A stretch of 64,000 nt of DNA from Nannocystis pusilla (GCF_026626665.1 NZ_JAPNKE010000002.1:6921168-6985167), one strand, 5' to 3'. Counted from the stretch's first letter, positions 32,944 through 42,375 are shown. The notes: generated from the sequence alone by a model not told the origin. Program-made: numbers and translations.

Positions 32944-34480
32944 ATGGTCCGGGACCTTCTCTTAGAACTCATCAAGCGATCTGGGGCATCTCCGTTTCTC
33001 TTTGCGGGGGCTGGACTCGGGCGGCGGTACTTGAACCTGCCCACTTGGGAAGGCCTACTACGAAAGTTTGCTTCAGAAACCAGCAGGCCATACGAATATT
33101 ATGTCACGATCGCAGGGCGAGAAAATTTCCCCAGATTAGGCTCTGTCATTGCAGAGGCTTTTCGTGAAGTATGGTGGACCTCGCGAAGAGAAACAGGAGC
33201 GCCGCCGGAATTACTGTCAGAAATGACCGATTTTTCAAGCCCCTCAAGGTTGAAGTCTCCAATTTTCTTAGAGCGCAATGCGAGAAACTCAGGGAAACAC
33301 CCCTAGCAAACGAGCTACACTTACTTCGCTCCGCGAAATTCGATGGAATTATCACAACCAACTACGATACAATCCTCGAGAATGTTTTTCCCGATTATAA
33401 AGTCTATTCCAGCCAAGACGACACTCTATTTCAAGTATCTCACGGAGTGGGTGAAATCTTTAAGATTCATGGCTGCGCAACTAGGCCGAACACTCTCGTT
33501 CTCACAGAACAAGATTATCGGGCCTTCAGCGACAAAAATGCTTATCTGGCAGCAAAACTGACGACCCTATTTTTGGAGCATCCGTTCGTTTTCCTAGGAT
33601 ACTCAATCTCGGACCCCAACATCCGGTCAATCCTCCAAGCGGTGACTGCATGTTTGCCAGCCAGCAATTTGAGCTTCTTCAGAATCGGCTAATATTCATT
33701 GAATACGTGCCAGGCACGGGAGGAGGACAGGTGGATCAACATACGATGGGGCTGGGCCATGTAATCTTGCCTGTCACGCGGGTCCAAGCCGAATCATTCA
33801 TTGAGATCTACGAAGCTCTCGGCGCCATCGAGCGAACCATTCCGGTCTCAGTCTTGCGAAGAGTCAAGGAAAGAATTTATGAGTTGGTACGAACGGCAAA
33901 CCCAAGGGGAGCACTGAAGGTTGTGGACTTGAACAACGACACGCTCCTGCAGGATCTGGAGGTCGTAGTAGGCGTGGGCATTGCCAACCCACTGGGCCAG
34001 AAGGGCTATGACGCAATCTCTCGGGTAGATCTGGTGGACGATGTTTTAAAGGGAACCGGTCAGCTCGACCAAATGCAAATCGTGAAGAGAGTCTTGCCGC
34101 GCATCGTCACCAAAAGCACATGGGTTCCCGTATGGAGGTACGTAAAAGCGGGCATTGATGCCGGAATAGACGTTTCAGCTCCGCTCATGAAGTACGCGGA
34201 GAAAACGTTGGACGATTTTAGGCCCAGGGTCAGCCACGCCAACAGACCAAGAAAGTCTATCCCCTACGCAACAATATCTGAGATTTCGAGTTCAGGAGAA
34301 ACGATGGCCAAGGCTCTCTATTTAATTCCGCAATTACGCGACAGCGCGCTCATCCCTGAAGATTTACGGGCATACCTCACTCGACATCGTGCCATTCTTG
34401 ATGATCCAGGCCAGAATGGAATTCATTCACAGTACATGAAACTTGTTTCATTGCTCGATTTTCTAGAATTCGGCCGCTGA
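32944..34480 (+). CDS. SIR2-family protein, candidate defence NADase (two frameshifts)
   Basis: Joined, the frames give about 511 residues. The N-terminus has the NAD-binding FLFAGAGLGRRYL (about 18-30), then FDGIITTNYDTILE with the TxNYD motif, the catalytic-His candidate IFKIHGC, and VFLGYSISDPNIRSIL, all typical of SIR2_2-like NADases in antiphage systems. The C-terminal half is unrecognised. Breaks lie at a T5 run at 33231-33235 and near 33660 (ACLPA|SQQFELLQNRLIF). The segment has far lower GC and different codon use than both flanks, so it was acquired horizontally. The frameshifts may be real decay or indel errors; motifs are intact in either case. No partner gene is adjacent. Confidence 0.75.
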
Positions 34481-34774
34481 TAATCGGACATCATTTCCCG
34501 CGTTATATGTCGGCTGTTTCTGCCATGACCGGCGGAATAATATCGGCATATCATTCGGACTTGTCACATCGCCGCTTCGGGCGAGGCCTGGCAGGGCCCG
34601 TCGCCTCCGGAAAGCGACGAGCACTCCAACGCTCAATCGGGCGGCCGCGAGACCTCAGCGACGCTGAAACCGCCAAGGAGTGCACACCTCGCGGCCGTTT
34701 CCTGCAGCAGACCGCGAGTGCGCGTCGATGACGGCCTTCTCTCCCGCAGCGACCTCCGCTACGCTCGCAGCGTG
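34481..34774. other. Low-GC island boundary, no gene seen
   Basis: The low-GC composition fades over about 100 bases after the SIR2-like gene. Short inverted elements with CGGACAT and ATGTCGG occur near 34488-34520, as do AT-rich runs. I find no integrase, tRNA or clear attachment site, so the boundary mechanism is unknown. Confidence 0.5.
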
Positions 34775-35902
34775 ATGTTCGACGAACTGCTCGCTCTGGA
34801 GCGCACGCCGCTCGACCCGCGCGTGCGATCCGCTTGCGCGGAGGCTCTCATCGCGCGCGGCGACCCCCGCGGCCGCTTCCTTGCTCTGGACGCCGAGCTC
34901 GCCGCCACGCCGACGCGCCCGCCTCGCCCGCTCGTCTACCGCCCGACGAGCCCGGCACCTCAGACGGAGTTCGGCCCTCGCCAGGCCGCTTTGGACGAGC
35001 TCGCGCGCACCCTCGATCCCGCCTGGCTCGCCCGCGTGGGCGCCCTCAGCCACCGCCGCTTGCACCCCTGGACGGCGTCGAAACCCGCGAGCGATCCGCC
35101 CGTCCTGCTCCCCGGGGCGCTGCGGGAGACCGACCTGGGCCCGCTGCCTGCGGGCGTGGTCCTCGACAACCTCGCTGCCACGCGGCTGCAGGCCCTGCGC
35201 TGGGCGCTCCCCGGCCCGGTGACGGAGATCTCGGTTCACGGCGCCGGCGACGAATGGAACGCCTGGGTGCCGCCATTGTACTGGTGTACGCAACACCCTC
35301 GGCGTCGTCGGTGGGACATCGAACACGTCGTCGAATTGCGCGTACCGCCGCCCGACCGGGTGCGCGCGATTCGCCTGATCCGCGAGCTCACCGGTTGCAA
35401 CCTGATCACCGCCAGGGACCGGCTCGACCAGCTCCCGTGCGTGCTCCTCGAGACGTACGACGACAGCCAGGTCGAAGCCATGCTCGCGCGAGTCGCCGCC
35501 GCGGGCGGCCTCGCGGCCGTGCGTGGCGACCCCGACGCTACCGGAGAAGCCGCGCTCCTCTCCGAAGGGGCGTCGCTGCTCGAGGGCGGCGACCCGACCG
35601 AGGTGGTCTTGCGGGCGGACGCGGACCACCTCGAGGTGCGGAAGTTCGCCATCCGCTGGACCGGCGCCCACGAGAACGAGCGAGCCCACGTCCTGCGGTC
35701 GCGCTGGTCCTGGCGCGACCTGCCCGTCGATCCCGCAGAGCGGATCGAAGCGGTGCGCCCGGTCATCGAAGCCGTCGCAGCCGAGCGGCGCGCGTCCTTC
35801 GCCGCCTGCCGCTTCTGCCACCGCCTCACGCCCCCGGAGTGGCGATTCGAGCCTGACGTCTGCTCGTCCTGCGCCGAGAAGCACCTCGGGGTGGTGCACT
35901 GA
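34775..35902 (+). CDS. TIGR02996-like protein with L7/L12-like and zinc-ribbon segments
   Basis: The 375-residue protein begins with a TIGR02996-type segment (ACAEALIARGDPRGRFLALDAEL), a domain common in Myxococcota and Planctomycetes. Residues about 197-252 (RAIRLIRELTGCNLITARDRLDQLP...VEAMLARVAAAGG) follow the ribosomal L7/L12 C-terminal pattern. The C-terminus has a treble-clef-like metal site, CRFC and CSSC about 15 residues apart. An upstream ATG at 34718 is possible but the preceding residues look non-coding. No function is assigned; the L7/L12-like part suggests a protein-interaction module. It stands alone. Confidence 0.75.
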   Translation: MFDELLALERTPLDPRVRSACAEALIARGDPRGRFLALDAELAATPTRPPRPLVYRPTSPAPQTEFGPRQAALDELARTLDPAWLARVGALSHRRLHPWTASKPASDPPVLLPGALRETDLGPLPAGVVLDNLAATRLQALRWALPGPVTEISVHGAGDEWNAWVPPLYWCTQHPRRRRWDIEHVVELRVPPPDRVRAIRLIRELTGCNLITARDRLDQLPCVLLETYDDSQVEAMLARVAAAGGLAAVRGDPDATGEAALLSEGASLLEGGDPTEVVLRADADHLEVRKFAIRWTGAHENERAHVLRSRWSWRDLPVDPAERIEAVRPVIEAVAAERRASFAACRFCHRLTPPEWRFEPDVCSSCAEKHLGVVH

Positions 35903-36212
35903 CGATCCTCGAATGTTGTGAGCATGCGAGCCGGCGACGATTCGTAATACGCGGTCGCCGGCAATCGTCGCGAGCCGCCCGTACTCTCGTGATTCGCCAG
36001 CTCGCCTCACGGCTCGATATCGAGCCCGCTCGGACCCTGGCCGCGGGTGCGATTTCGCCCTCACGCGCACCCTCGCCCCGCGCGCATTTTCCCATCCCCG
36101 GCGAGACGAAAATTCCGAAAGACTCCTTGCGCCTTCTTAAACGCCCTGCCATGGTTCTTTGACCCGATGACCGGATTTCAAATCTGGTCACGAGGTCAAG
36201 GAGACCCTCGGA
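35903..36212. other. Intergenic region with hairpin and tetR promoter
   Basis: The 310-base stretch contains a perfect inverted repeat with 9-base arms GCCGGCGAC and GTCGCCGGC at 35930-35938 and 35954-35962, a likely transcript end for the upstream gene. Its distal end has the operator at 36169-36189. No gene is seen. Confidence 0.6.
36169..36189. promoter_or_regulatory. Palindromic operator upstream of tetR-P450
   Basis: GACCGGATTT and AAATCTGGTC flank a central C and match as an inverted repeat in 9 of 10 positions. It lies 24 bases before the GTG start of the tetR gene, in a locally AT-richer segment, overlapping where promoter elements should be. Autoregulation of the tetR-P450 operon is the simple reading. 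Confidence 0.65.
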
Positions 36213-36905
36213 GTGGCCGAACGCCCGCAGGATAGCGCCAATCGCGCAGACCGTATTCTCGACGCCGCCGGCGTGCTGCTTTCGCGGCTCGGCTACCGCA
36301 AGGTCACCATCGAGGACGTCGCGAAGCAGGCCGATGTCGGCAAGGGCACCGTCTACCTGCACTGGAAAAGCAAGGAGGCGCTCTTCACCGCCCTGGTGAT
36401 GCGGGCCTCCATCGAGCTGACCGAGGAATTGCTCGCGCAGGTGCGCGCCGATCCGTTTGAGGTGTTGCCGCACCGATTCGTCCGCTCCTCGTTCCTCGCG
36501 GCGGTGCGGCGGCCGGTGATGTTCGCGCTGCTCACCGGCGACACCGAGCTGCTCGGCAAGCTGAGCCAGGGCCCGCTGCGCCAGATCAAGCTGCAATCCG
36601 GGGCTCACTACTCGCGGATGATGATCGCGCGCGGCCTCTTGCGCGGCGACATCCCGCACGTCGATTACACGATGCGGGCCTCGATCCTCGGCTTCTACCT
36701 GCTCGAGCACCTCGACCGAGAGGCCACCAACTTCGCCGCGGAGGCCAAGGCCGACGCGATCGCGCACGTCGTCCGGCACGGCTTCGAGCCGGCCGGGGTG
36801 CCAGATCCGTCGAAAGTCGCCGACGCGGCGGCGGAGCTCGCCGCGCTGCTCGAGGGCTTCATCTCGCGCGCGCGCGCGTGGATCTACGAAGGAAGGGCAC
36901 CATGA
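36213..36905 (+). CDS. TetR/AcrR family transcriptional regulator
   Basis: The 230-residue protein has an N-terminal HTH at about 14-60 (ADRILDAAGVLLSRLGYRKVTIEDVAKQADVGKGTVYLHWKSKEALF) and a helical effector domain. The GTG at 36213 is preceded by AAGGAG about 10 bases upstream. Its stop overlaps the P450 start by 4 bases, so it and the P450 are cotranscribed and probably the P450 is its regulatory target. A palindrome stands directly upstream. Confidence 0.9.
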   Translation: MAERPQDSANRADRILDAAGVLLSRLGYRKVTIEDVAKQADVGKGTVYLHWKSKEALFTALVMRASIELTEELLAQVRADPFEVLPHRFVRSSFLAAVRRPVMFALLTGDTELLGKLSQGPLRQIKLQSGAHYSRMMIARGLLRGDIPHVDYTMRASILGFYLLEHLDREATNFAAEAKADAIAHVVRHGFEPAGVPDPSKVADAAAELAALLEGFISRARAWIYEGRAP

Positions 36906-38107
36906 CGAACGTCGCTGATACGTGGGACATCCATCCGCAGCAGTTTTGGCTGCGCGGGCAACGACCGGACAAGCCCGTGAGCTACGATCCGGCCACCGGC
37001 ATGTGGAACGTGTACGGCTACGCCGAGACCGTCCACATCCTCGGCAATCCGGCCATCTTCTCCTCCGACACTTTGCGGGTCCTGCCTCCGGGCGTCATCC
37101 GCGGGAGCAAGGAGATGCGCGAGGGCAACCTGGTCCAGATGGACGAGCCGGACCACAAGAAGCTGCGCCGGCTCGTCAGCGAGGCCTTCACGCCGAAGGT
37201 CGTCGCCGACCTCGAGCCGCGGGTCGCCGCGCTCACGCACGAGCTGCTCGACGCCGCCGCGCAGCGCGGGCGCATGGAGCTGGTGGCCGACCTCGCCTAC
37301 CCGCTGCCGGTGATCGTGATCGCCGAGCTGCTCGGGGTGCCGAGCAGCGACCGTCACCTGTTCAAGCAGTGGGTCGACAAGATGCTCGAGTACTCCGGTC
37401 AGTTCTCGCTGGTGAAGCAGAGCGCGGAGCAGGACCGGGCGATGGAGATCGTGCTGGAGAATCGGCGCCACCTCCTCGACTACCTCGCGGGCCACGCCAG
37501 GGAGCGGCTGCAGCGGCCGCGCGAGGACCTGCTGACGAAGTTGGTCCACGCCGAGGTCGACGGCGAGCGCCTCACCACCAACGAGGTCGTCAACTTCGCC
37601 AACATCCTGCTGGTCGCCGGGCACATCACGACGACGATGCTGCTCGGCAACACCGTCCTGTGCCTCGACGCTCACCCCGAGCATCTGGCCCGCGTCCGCA
37701 CCGACCGTCGGGCCTTGCCGGGCGCGATCGAGGAGTCGCTGCGCTTCCTCAGCCCGTTCGCCGCGGTCGGTCGCGCCACCCATGGCGAGACCGAGCTCGC
37801 CGGCGAGCGGATCCCCGCCGACAAGCTGCTGATGGTGTGGATCGCCGCGGCCAACCGCGACGAGCGGCAGTTCGCTCGCCCCGACGAGTATGACCCGACC
37901 CGCGATCCCAACCCGCACGTCGCCTTCGGCCGCGGGATCCACTTCTGCCTCGGCGCCCCGCTGGCCCGGCTCGAGGGTCGCGTCGCGCTCGGCATCTTGC
38001 TCGATCGCTTCCCCCATCTGCGCACCGACCCCGACGCGCGCCCGGAGTTCATCCCCAGCCCGAACATGACCGGCGTGCGCAAGCTGCCGCTGCTGCTCGC
38101 GTCTTGA
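36902..38107 (+). CDS. Cytochrome P450
   Basis: The 401-residue bacterial class-I type P450 has the I-helix AGHITT (239-244), the K-helix ExxR (Glu278-Arg281) and the haem loop FGRGIHFCLG with Cys349 as the thiolate ligand. The I-helix lacks the acidic residue before the conserved Thr (Ile instead of Glu or Asp), which is seen in some biosynthetic subfamilies and may affect proton delivery. No ferredoxin or reductase gene is adjacent, so redox partners must come from elsewhere. Start overlaps the tetR stop by 4 bases. Substrate unknown. Confidence 0.93.
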   Translation: MTNVADTWDIHPQQFWLRGQRPDKPVSYDPATGMWNVYGYAETVHILGNPAIFSSDTLRVLPPGVIRGSKEMREGNLVQMDEPDHKKLRRLVSEAFTPKVVADLEPRVAALTHELLDAAAQRGRMELVADLAYPLPVIVIAELLGVPSSDRHLFKQWVDKMLEYSGQFSLVKQSAEQDRAMEIVLENRRHLLDYLAGHARERLQRPREDLLTKLVHAEVDGERLTTNEVVNFANILLVAGHITTTMLLGNTVLCLDAHPEHLARVRTDRRALPGAIEESLRFLSPFAAVGRATHGETELAGERIPADKLLMVWIAAANRDERQFARPDEYDPTRDPNPHVAFGRGIHFCLGAPLARLEGRVALGILLDRFPHLRTDPDARPEFIPSPNMTGVRKLPLLLAS

Positions 38108-38181
38108 GCCGCAGCGCGTACTTCATACAATGATGTGAGCGCTGCCGGACCCGCGAAGGTTCGGCAGCGGGACGCGGGGCG

Positions 38182-38802
38182 TCACTCGTTGACGATGATC
38201 TCGTACTGAGTGAACGCCGGCAGCGTCGGGCACTCGGGGATGTCCATCGTCGGCGCCGCCGACAGCGAGAAGTCGAACGACCCCGCCATCGTCGGCGTAC
38301 CGGCGAGGACGCCGGTCTCGACGGTGAACTCGAGCCCCGCGGGCAGCTCGCCCTCCGGCGTCCAGGTCGTGTTGTCTTCGAGCCCCGGCACCGTGAAGGC
38401 GATCTCGACCGCCACGCCCACGGTCAGCGGCTCGATGCTCTCCGGCTGGATCGGCGGCAAGAAGTTCTCGCAGCCCTGGCTGGTGGTCAGCGGACCGGTC
38501 GTCGTCTCGGTCGTCGTCGTCGCGGTCTCGGTCTCGCCGACGGTCGGGTCCGAGGTCGCGTCGCTGGTGGTCGCGGTCTCGCTCCCGTCCGTGGTCTCGC
38601 CCGCGGTCGTGGGCTCGCTCGTGCTCGTGGGCTCGCTCGTGCCGGCCGTCGGATCTTCGGTGGCGGTGCCGGTGGTCGTGCTCGTGTCCGCGTCGGTGCT
38701 CTTCTCGGTGTCGGGTCCGCAAGCGACGAGCGCCAGGCCCAGCATCCATGCGCACTTGCGCGAAGTCGTCGTGATGTTCTCGAGTAAGAAAAAGCGATTC
38801 AT
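38182..38802 (-). CDS. Secreted lipoprotein with putative Ig-like domain
   Basis: The roughly 206-residue protein has a signal sequence with lipobox LALVACGPD, a long Thr/Ser/Glu/Asp linker (about 32-100) and a C-terminal beta domain with LPAGLEFTVETGVLAGTPTMAGSFDFSLSA, the pattern of He_PIG/putative Ig cadherin-like repeats. I start at the Met of MNRFFLLEN rather than 66 bases upstream. It should be anchored at the outer surface. No binding partner can be inferred. It is monocistronic. Confidence 0.8.
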   Translation of the reverse strand: MNRFFLLENITTTSRKCAWMLGLALVACGPDTEKSTDADTSTTTGTATEDPTAGTSEPTSTSEPTTAGETTDGSETATTSDATSDPTVGETETATTTTETTTGPLTTSQGCENFLPPIQPESIEPLTVGVAVEIAFTVPGLEDNTTWTPEGELPAGLEFTVETGVLAGTPTMAGSFDFSLSAAPTMDIPECPTLPAFTQYEIIVNE

Positions 38803-38964
38803 GCGAGGGCGTCTAGCACGCGCGCCACGGAGCGTCGAGGCGCGCGCCCGCTGGCGGCCTGCGAGCAATCTCCACTTCGGCGCCGCGTCCGGGCGACGTT
38901 TTCCGTGATCCGCGGACTCGCCTCGCCCACCTCGGTGAGCGCCTCACCGCCCTTTTCGCCGCGG

Positions 38965-39630
38965 TCAACCGCGCTTCTTCTTCGAAGCCTTGCGCCCGGC
39001 GCCGCCGCCCTGCAGCAGCGCCGACGTCAGCATCCCGGCCAGCCACTCCTGCCAGCGATCGGCCGACCAGCCGCGCTCGAGCACCAACAGCCGGAACAGC
39101 TCGCGGTTCGTCAGCGCCCAGAACACGTCGCGCGCCGCCTCGACGTCGAGGTCCTCGCGCAGCTGTCCCGCCTCTGCCAGCGCCTCGATGACCCCGCGCT
39201 GGGCCTCGCGACGATCGAGCTCGCCCTCGCGCTCGAGCGCCGCCAGCTCGGGCGCCACCACGCCGACCCCGCGCAGCAGCTCGAGCTCCGCGCGCTCGCC
39301 CTCGTAGACGGTGCGGGCGATCTTCGCCGCGAACGCCAGCCGCTCTGCCGGCTCCTCGGTCGTCAGCGCGGCCGTCACCGCCGTCTCGTACGCCGGCCCG
39401 AACCGCCCCTGATTGATGAGCTCCGCCACGATCCCGCGCTTCGAGCCGAACGCCGCGTACACCGTCGGCGCGGCCACGCCGGCGGCGCGGGCGATCGCGT
39501 CGATCGTCGTGTCCTCGTAGCCGTGCGCCGCCAGCAGCGTGCGCGCGGCCGCGAGGATCTGCTGCCGCGTCGCGTCGGCCTGGCGGCGGCGCGCGGGCGA
39601 GTGATACGGACGGGCTTCGGGCTTCGCCAT
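38965..39630 (-). CDS. TetR/AcrR family transcriptional regulator
   Basis: The 221-residue protein has an HTH at about 20-66 (TRQQILAAARTLLAAHGYEDTTIDAIARAAGVAAPTVYAAFGSKRGI) and a helical C-terminal domain, with a basic tail (GRKASKKKRG). It lies 40 bases downstream of the NAD(P)-binding protein gene on the same strand, so it may be cotranscribed with that gene and the SnoaL-like gene and control them. No separate operator is obvious. Confidence 0.88.
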   Translation of the reverse strand: MAKPEARPYHSPARRRQADATRQQILAAARTLLAAHGYEDTTIDAIARAAGVAAPTVYAAFGSKRGIVAELINQGRFGPAYETAVTAALTTEEPAERLAFAAKIARTVYEGERAELELLRGVGVVAPELAALEREGELDRREAQRGVIEALAEAGQLREDLDVEAARDVFWALTNRELFRLLVLERGWSADRWQEWLAGMLTSALLQGGGAGRKASKKKRG

Positions 39631-39670
39631 CGCGTCGTCTCGGCGCGGCCACCATACCGCAGCCGCGGCG

Positions 39671-40306
39671 TCAGTATGCGACCTCGACCAGCGCGCCGAC
39701 GGTCGCCCGGTCGTCGAGGTGCGCCAGCATGTAGTCCGCGAGGTCCGCGCGAGAGATCGTCGTCGCTCGCGCGAGCGGCGTGTCGATCGCGTAACGGTAG
39801 CGGCCGAGCCGCCGTCCGTTCGTCAGCCGCGGCGGCCGCACGATCGTCCACTCGAGCGAGCTGGAGCGCAGCCTCGCCTCCATCGCCCGCAGATCGTCGA
39901 ACGGGTGGCGCAGCAGCGGCTGCAGCACGTGGCGCATGAACAGCCGCAGCGGCCACGACTGCAGCGCGCCGTCGCCGAGCCCGAGCGCCGAGACGCAGCT
40001 GATCCGCCGCACCCCGCAGCGCTCCATCGCCGCCAGCATGTGACCGACGCCGTCGCGGCAGATCGTCGTCGGCGCGCGCGAGCTGCCGGCGCCGAGCGCC
40101 GACACCACCGCGTCGTGCCCCGCGATCGCCGCCGCGACATCATCCGCGTTGGCCACGTCGCCGCGACGCACCGTGAGCCGCGCGTGCCGCAGCGCGATCG
40201 CCTCGGGCCGGCGCGCCACCGCCGTCACGGTGTGCCCGGCCTGCAGCGCCTGCTCGACCAGCCGCTCGCCGGTCCCGCCCGTCGCGCCGAATACCACGAG
40301 TCGCAT
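39671..40306 (-). CDS. NAD(P)H-binding SDR-like protein
   Basis: The 211-residue protein starts with the glycine motif VVFGATGGTGERLVEQAL and has the NmrA/atypical SDR features GDVANADDVAAAI, AVVSALG and WTIVRPPRLTNG. Proteins of this group reduce flavins or small carbonyl compounds or act as redox sensors. The start codon overlaps the stop of the SnoaL-like gene (TGATG). It belongs to a three-gene minus-strand set with the TetR gene. Confidence 0.88.
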   Translation of the reverse strand: MRLVVFGATGGTGERLVEQALQAGHTVTAVARRPEAIALRHARLTVRRGDVANADDVAAAIAGHDAVVSALGAGSSRAPTTICRDGVGHMLAAMERCGVRRISCVSALGLGDGALQSWPLRLFMRHVLQPLLRHPFDDLRAMEARLRSSSLEWTIVRPPRLTNGRRLGRYRYAIDTPLARATTISRADLADYMLAHLDDRATVGALVEVAY

Positions 40307-40710
40307 CACGACCCTCCGTGCGGCTGCGGCGGCCCGCTCTGCACCCACGACTCGGCGATCTTGCCGCCCGCCATGCGGTACATCGACATCGCCGGCACCA
40401 CCACCGCCGCGCCGCTCGGCGGCGTGCCGCGGAACGGCTCGACGTGGCGCCCGAACAGCTTCCACCGCACCGCCACGCGGTCGCCCTCGGCCATCGCGTC
40501 CTCGACCACGAACCGCGGCTTTTCAAAGGTCTTTCGCAGAAATGCCGCCCCCGCGGCCATCCCCGCGGGCCCGCCGATCCCGTTGTTCGTGTTGACGAAC
40601 TCCGCCGCGATCAGCTCGGGCAAGACTTGATCCCGCCCGCCGTTCAAGACCTCGTCGAACAAGCGCAACACCGCCGCCTTGTTGGCGGCCGCCACCTCGG
40701 TCCCGGTCAT
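40306..40710 (-). CDS. SnoaL-like ester cyclase family protein
   Basis: The 134-residue protein has the SnoaL/NTF2-like cone fold pattern: NKAAVLRLFDEVLNGG at the N-terminus, FLRKTFEKPRFVVEDAMAEGDRVAVRWKLFGRH in the middle, and MYRMAGGKIAESWVQ at the end. A GGAGG 7 bases before the ATG at 40710 decides the start. It is the first gene of the set with the SDR and TetR genes. Members include polyketide cyclases but most are uncharacterised. Confidence 0.88.
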   Translation of the reverse strand: MTGTEVAAANKAAVLRLFDEVLNGGRDQVLPELIAAEFVNTNNGIGGPAGMAAGAAFLRKTFEKPRFVVEDAMAEGDRVAVRWKLFGRHVEPFRGTPPSGAAVVVPAMSMYRMAGGKIAESWVQSGPPQPHGGS

Positions 40711-40851
40711 CGCAACCTCCTGCCGGACGTGTTGAAGATGAGCATGTCGAACACTATTCAATATTGTTTCATAAAGTCAAATGTTCGATTCCGCCCGTTT
40801 CATGCGCGATACCGTGCCTACGTTCGCGGCACATTCTCTGTCTTTACGAAC

Positions 40852-40867
40852 ATGTCCCCACAGACAT
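40852..40867. repeat. Short hairpin family member, degenerate
   Basis: ATGTCC-CCAC-AGACAT has one mismatch next to the loop. It lies just beyond the 3' end of the DUF6640-like gene. Confidence 0.5.
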
Positions 40868-40877
40868 CCCGCGCCCC

Positions 40878-41297
40878 TCAGCGCGAGCGCCGACTCCACA
40901 CCCAGCTCACCACCAGCAGCCCGACGAACACCGCGTCGCCCCACGCCTGATTCAGCGTCACCCCGCCGACCCGCGGCAACCTCCCCGCAAACTCCGGATC
41001 GATCACCGCAGTCCCGGGAAACAACAGCGCCGACGCCTGCGTGAGCCAGTAGATCGCCAGCACCCAGAGCCCCGAGACAAACCTTCCGGGTCGCCACAAC
41101 CACACCAGCCCGAGCAGCCCGAGCGCCCCGCCGAGCGCCATCGTGTGCGCGCTGTGGAACTTCGCGTGGCCGCTCCACTGAGGGTTGTAGAGATGGGTCG
41201 CGTTCCAGTCGGCCGCGAACGGCAGCACGCTCGTCAGCAGCGCGACCACGCTGGCCAGCACGCGCGGCCCCCTCGCTCGCCTCGTCGAGTCTTCCAT
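40878..41297 (-). CDS. DUF6640-like small membrane protein
   Basis: The 139-residue protein has four hydrophobic segments and the sequence DWNATHLYNPQWSGHAKFHSAHTMA after the first helix, which fits the DUF6640 family. Function is unknown. The ATG at 41297 faces the start of the AraC-type regulator 53 bases away, so the regulator may control it. Its 3' side has a degenerate member of the short hairpin family at 40852-40867. Confidence 0.75.
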   Translation of the reverse strand: MEDSTRRARGPRVLASVVALLTSVLPFAADWNATHLYNPQWSGHAKFHSAHTMALGGALGLLGLVWLWRPGRFVSGLWVLAIYWLTQASALLFPGTAVIDPEFAGRLPRVGGVTLNQAWGDAVFVGLLVVSWVWSRRSR

Positions 41298-41349
41298 GCG
41301 TTGAGCCTTAGCGCGGCCCGCCTGGACGCTCCATGATACTCTGTGCGCC

Positions 41350-42352
41350 ATGGTTGATGCAGCGTCCAGCCATCCGCCCGCCGATCCGCTCGCCGGCGTG
41401 CTCGACCTCGTGCGCCTGCGCGGCACCGTGCTCGGGGTCGCCGAGCTCGGCGCGCCGTGGGGCCTGCGATCGCCCGGCTTCGAGGACCTCGCCGTCCACA
41501 TCGTCGTGCGGGGCAGCGCTCACCTCGAGCTCGCCCGGCGCCGCCAGAGCCTGGCCCTGCGCGCCGGCGACGTCGCCCTCGTCGCCGCCGGCCAGGTCCA
41601 CGCGATCCGCGACGCCCCGCGCAGCGGCGTGGTCTCGTTCCGCCGCCTCCGCCGCGCGCCGCGGGTCGACAGCCGCACCGTGCGCTGGGGCGGCGACGGC
41701 CCGCGCACCACTCTGGTCGTCGGCTGCCTCGAGCTCGACGCCGCCGGCCGTGACCTCCTCACCGCCGCGCTGCCGCCCGTGGTCCACCTGCCCGCCGAGG
41801 CCGCGAGCGCCGGTCAGCTCGGCCTCGTGCACGCGCTCGCCGGCGAGGTCGCTCGCCCGGGCCTCGGCGCCGAGCCGGTGCTCACGCGCCTCGCCGAGCT
41901 GCTGTTCATCCAGGCGCTGCGCACCTGCATCGCCGCCGGCACCGCCGAGCACGGCTGGCTGCGCGCCCTCGCCGATCCGGCCATCGCCCGCGCGCTCGCG
42001 GCAGTCCACGCCGACCCCGGCGCCGACTGGACCGTCGCCGCCCTGGCCGCCCGCGCCGGCATGTCGCGCTCGGCCTTCGCCCCCGCGTTCCACCGCCTCG
42101 TCGGCGAACCTCCGCTGGCCTACGTCACCACCTGGCGCATGCGCACCGCCGCCCGTGCGCTCGAGCAGGACGCCGCGGTCAGCCTCAAGGAGCTGGCCGC
42201 CCGCGTCGGCTACGGCTCCGACGAAGCCTTCAGCCGCGCCTTTAGATTGGGCCGGCGCGCCCCCGGGCCAGTACCGCCGCACCGCGCGCGAGGCCAGGAC
42301 CGAGGCCCGCCCGCACCACCGCGGCCTCGGCCCCGACGAACCGCACCGTTGA
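41350..42352 (+). CDS. AraC family regulator with N-terminal cupin (one frameshift)
   Basis: The N-terminal half is a Cupin_6-type sensor (EDLAVHIVVRGSAHLEL, ALRAGDVALVAAGQVHAI). The C-terminal half has two HTH units (WTVAALAARAGMSRSAFAPAF and VSLKELAARVGYGSDEAFSRAFR). Near 42241-42246 the frame changes so that FR is followed by WAGAPPGQYRRTAREA, the usual end of AraC proteins, with a stop at 42352. Without the shift the frame ends at 42381 in a proline/arginine tail. It is divergent from the DUF6640 gene, a common arrangement for AraC regulators and their targets. Confidence 0.82.
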
Positions 42353-42359
42353 TACCTAC

Positions 42360-42375
42360 CTGTCCCTCGGGACAT
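42360..42375. repeat. Short hairpin family member after the AraC gene
   Basis: CTGTCC-CTCG-GGACAT pairs in 5 of 6 positions plus an inner extension. It begins 8 bases after the proposed stop of the AraC gene. Confidence 0.6.

Noticed and set aside
34481..34774. Attachment site or integrase remnant next to the low-GC island
   Set aside because: No direct repeats matching the left boundary and no recombinase-like frame were found by eye.
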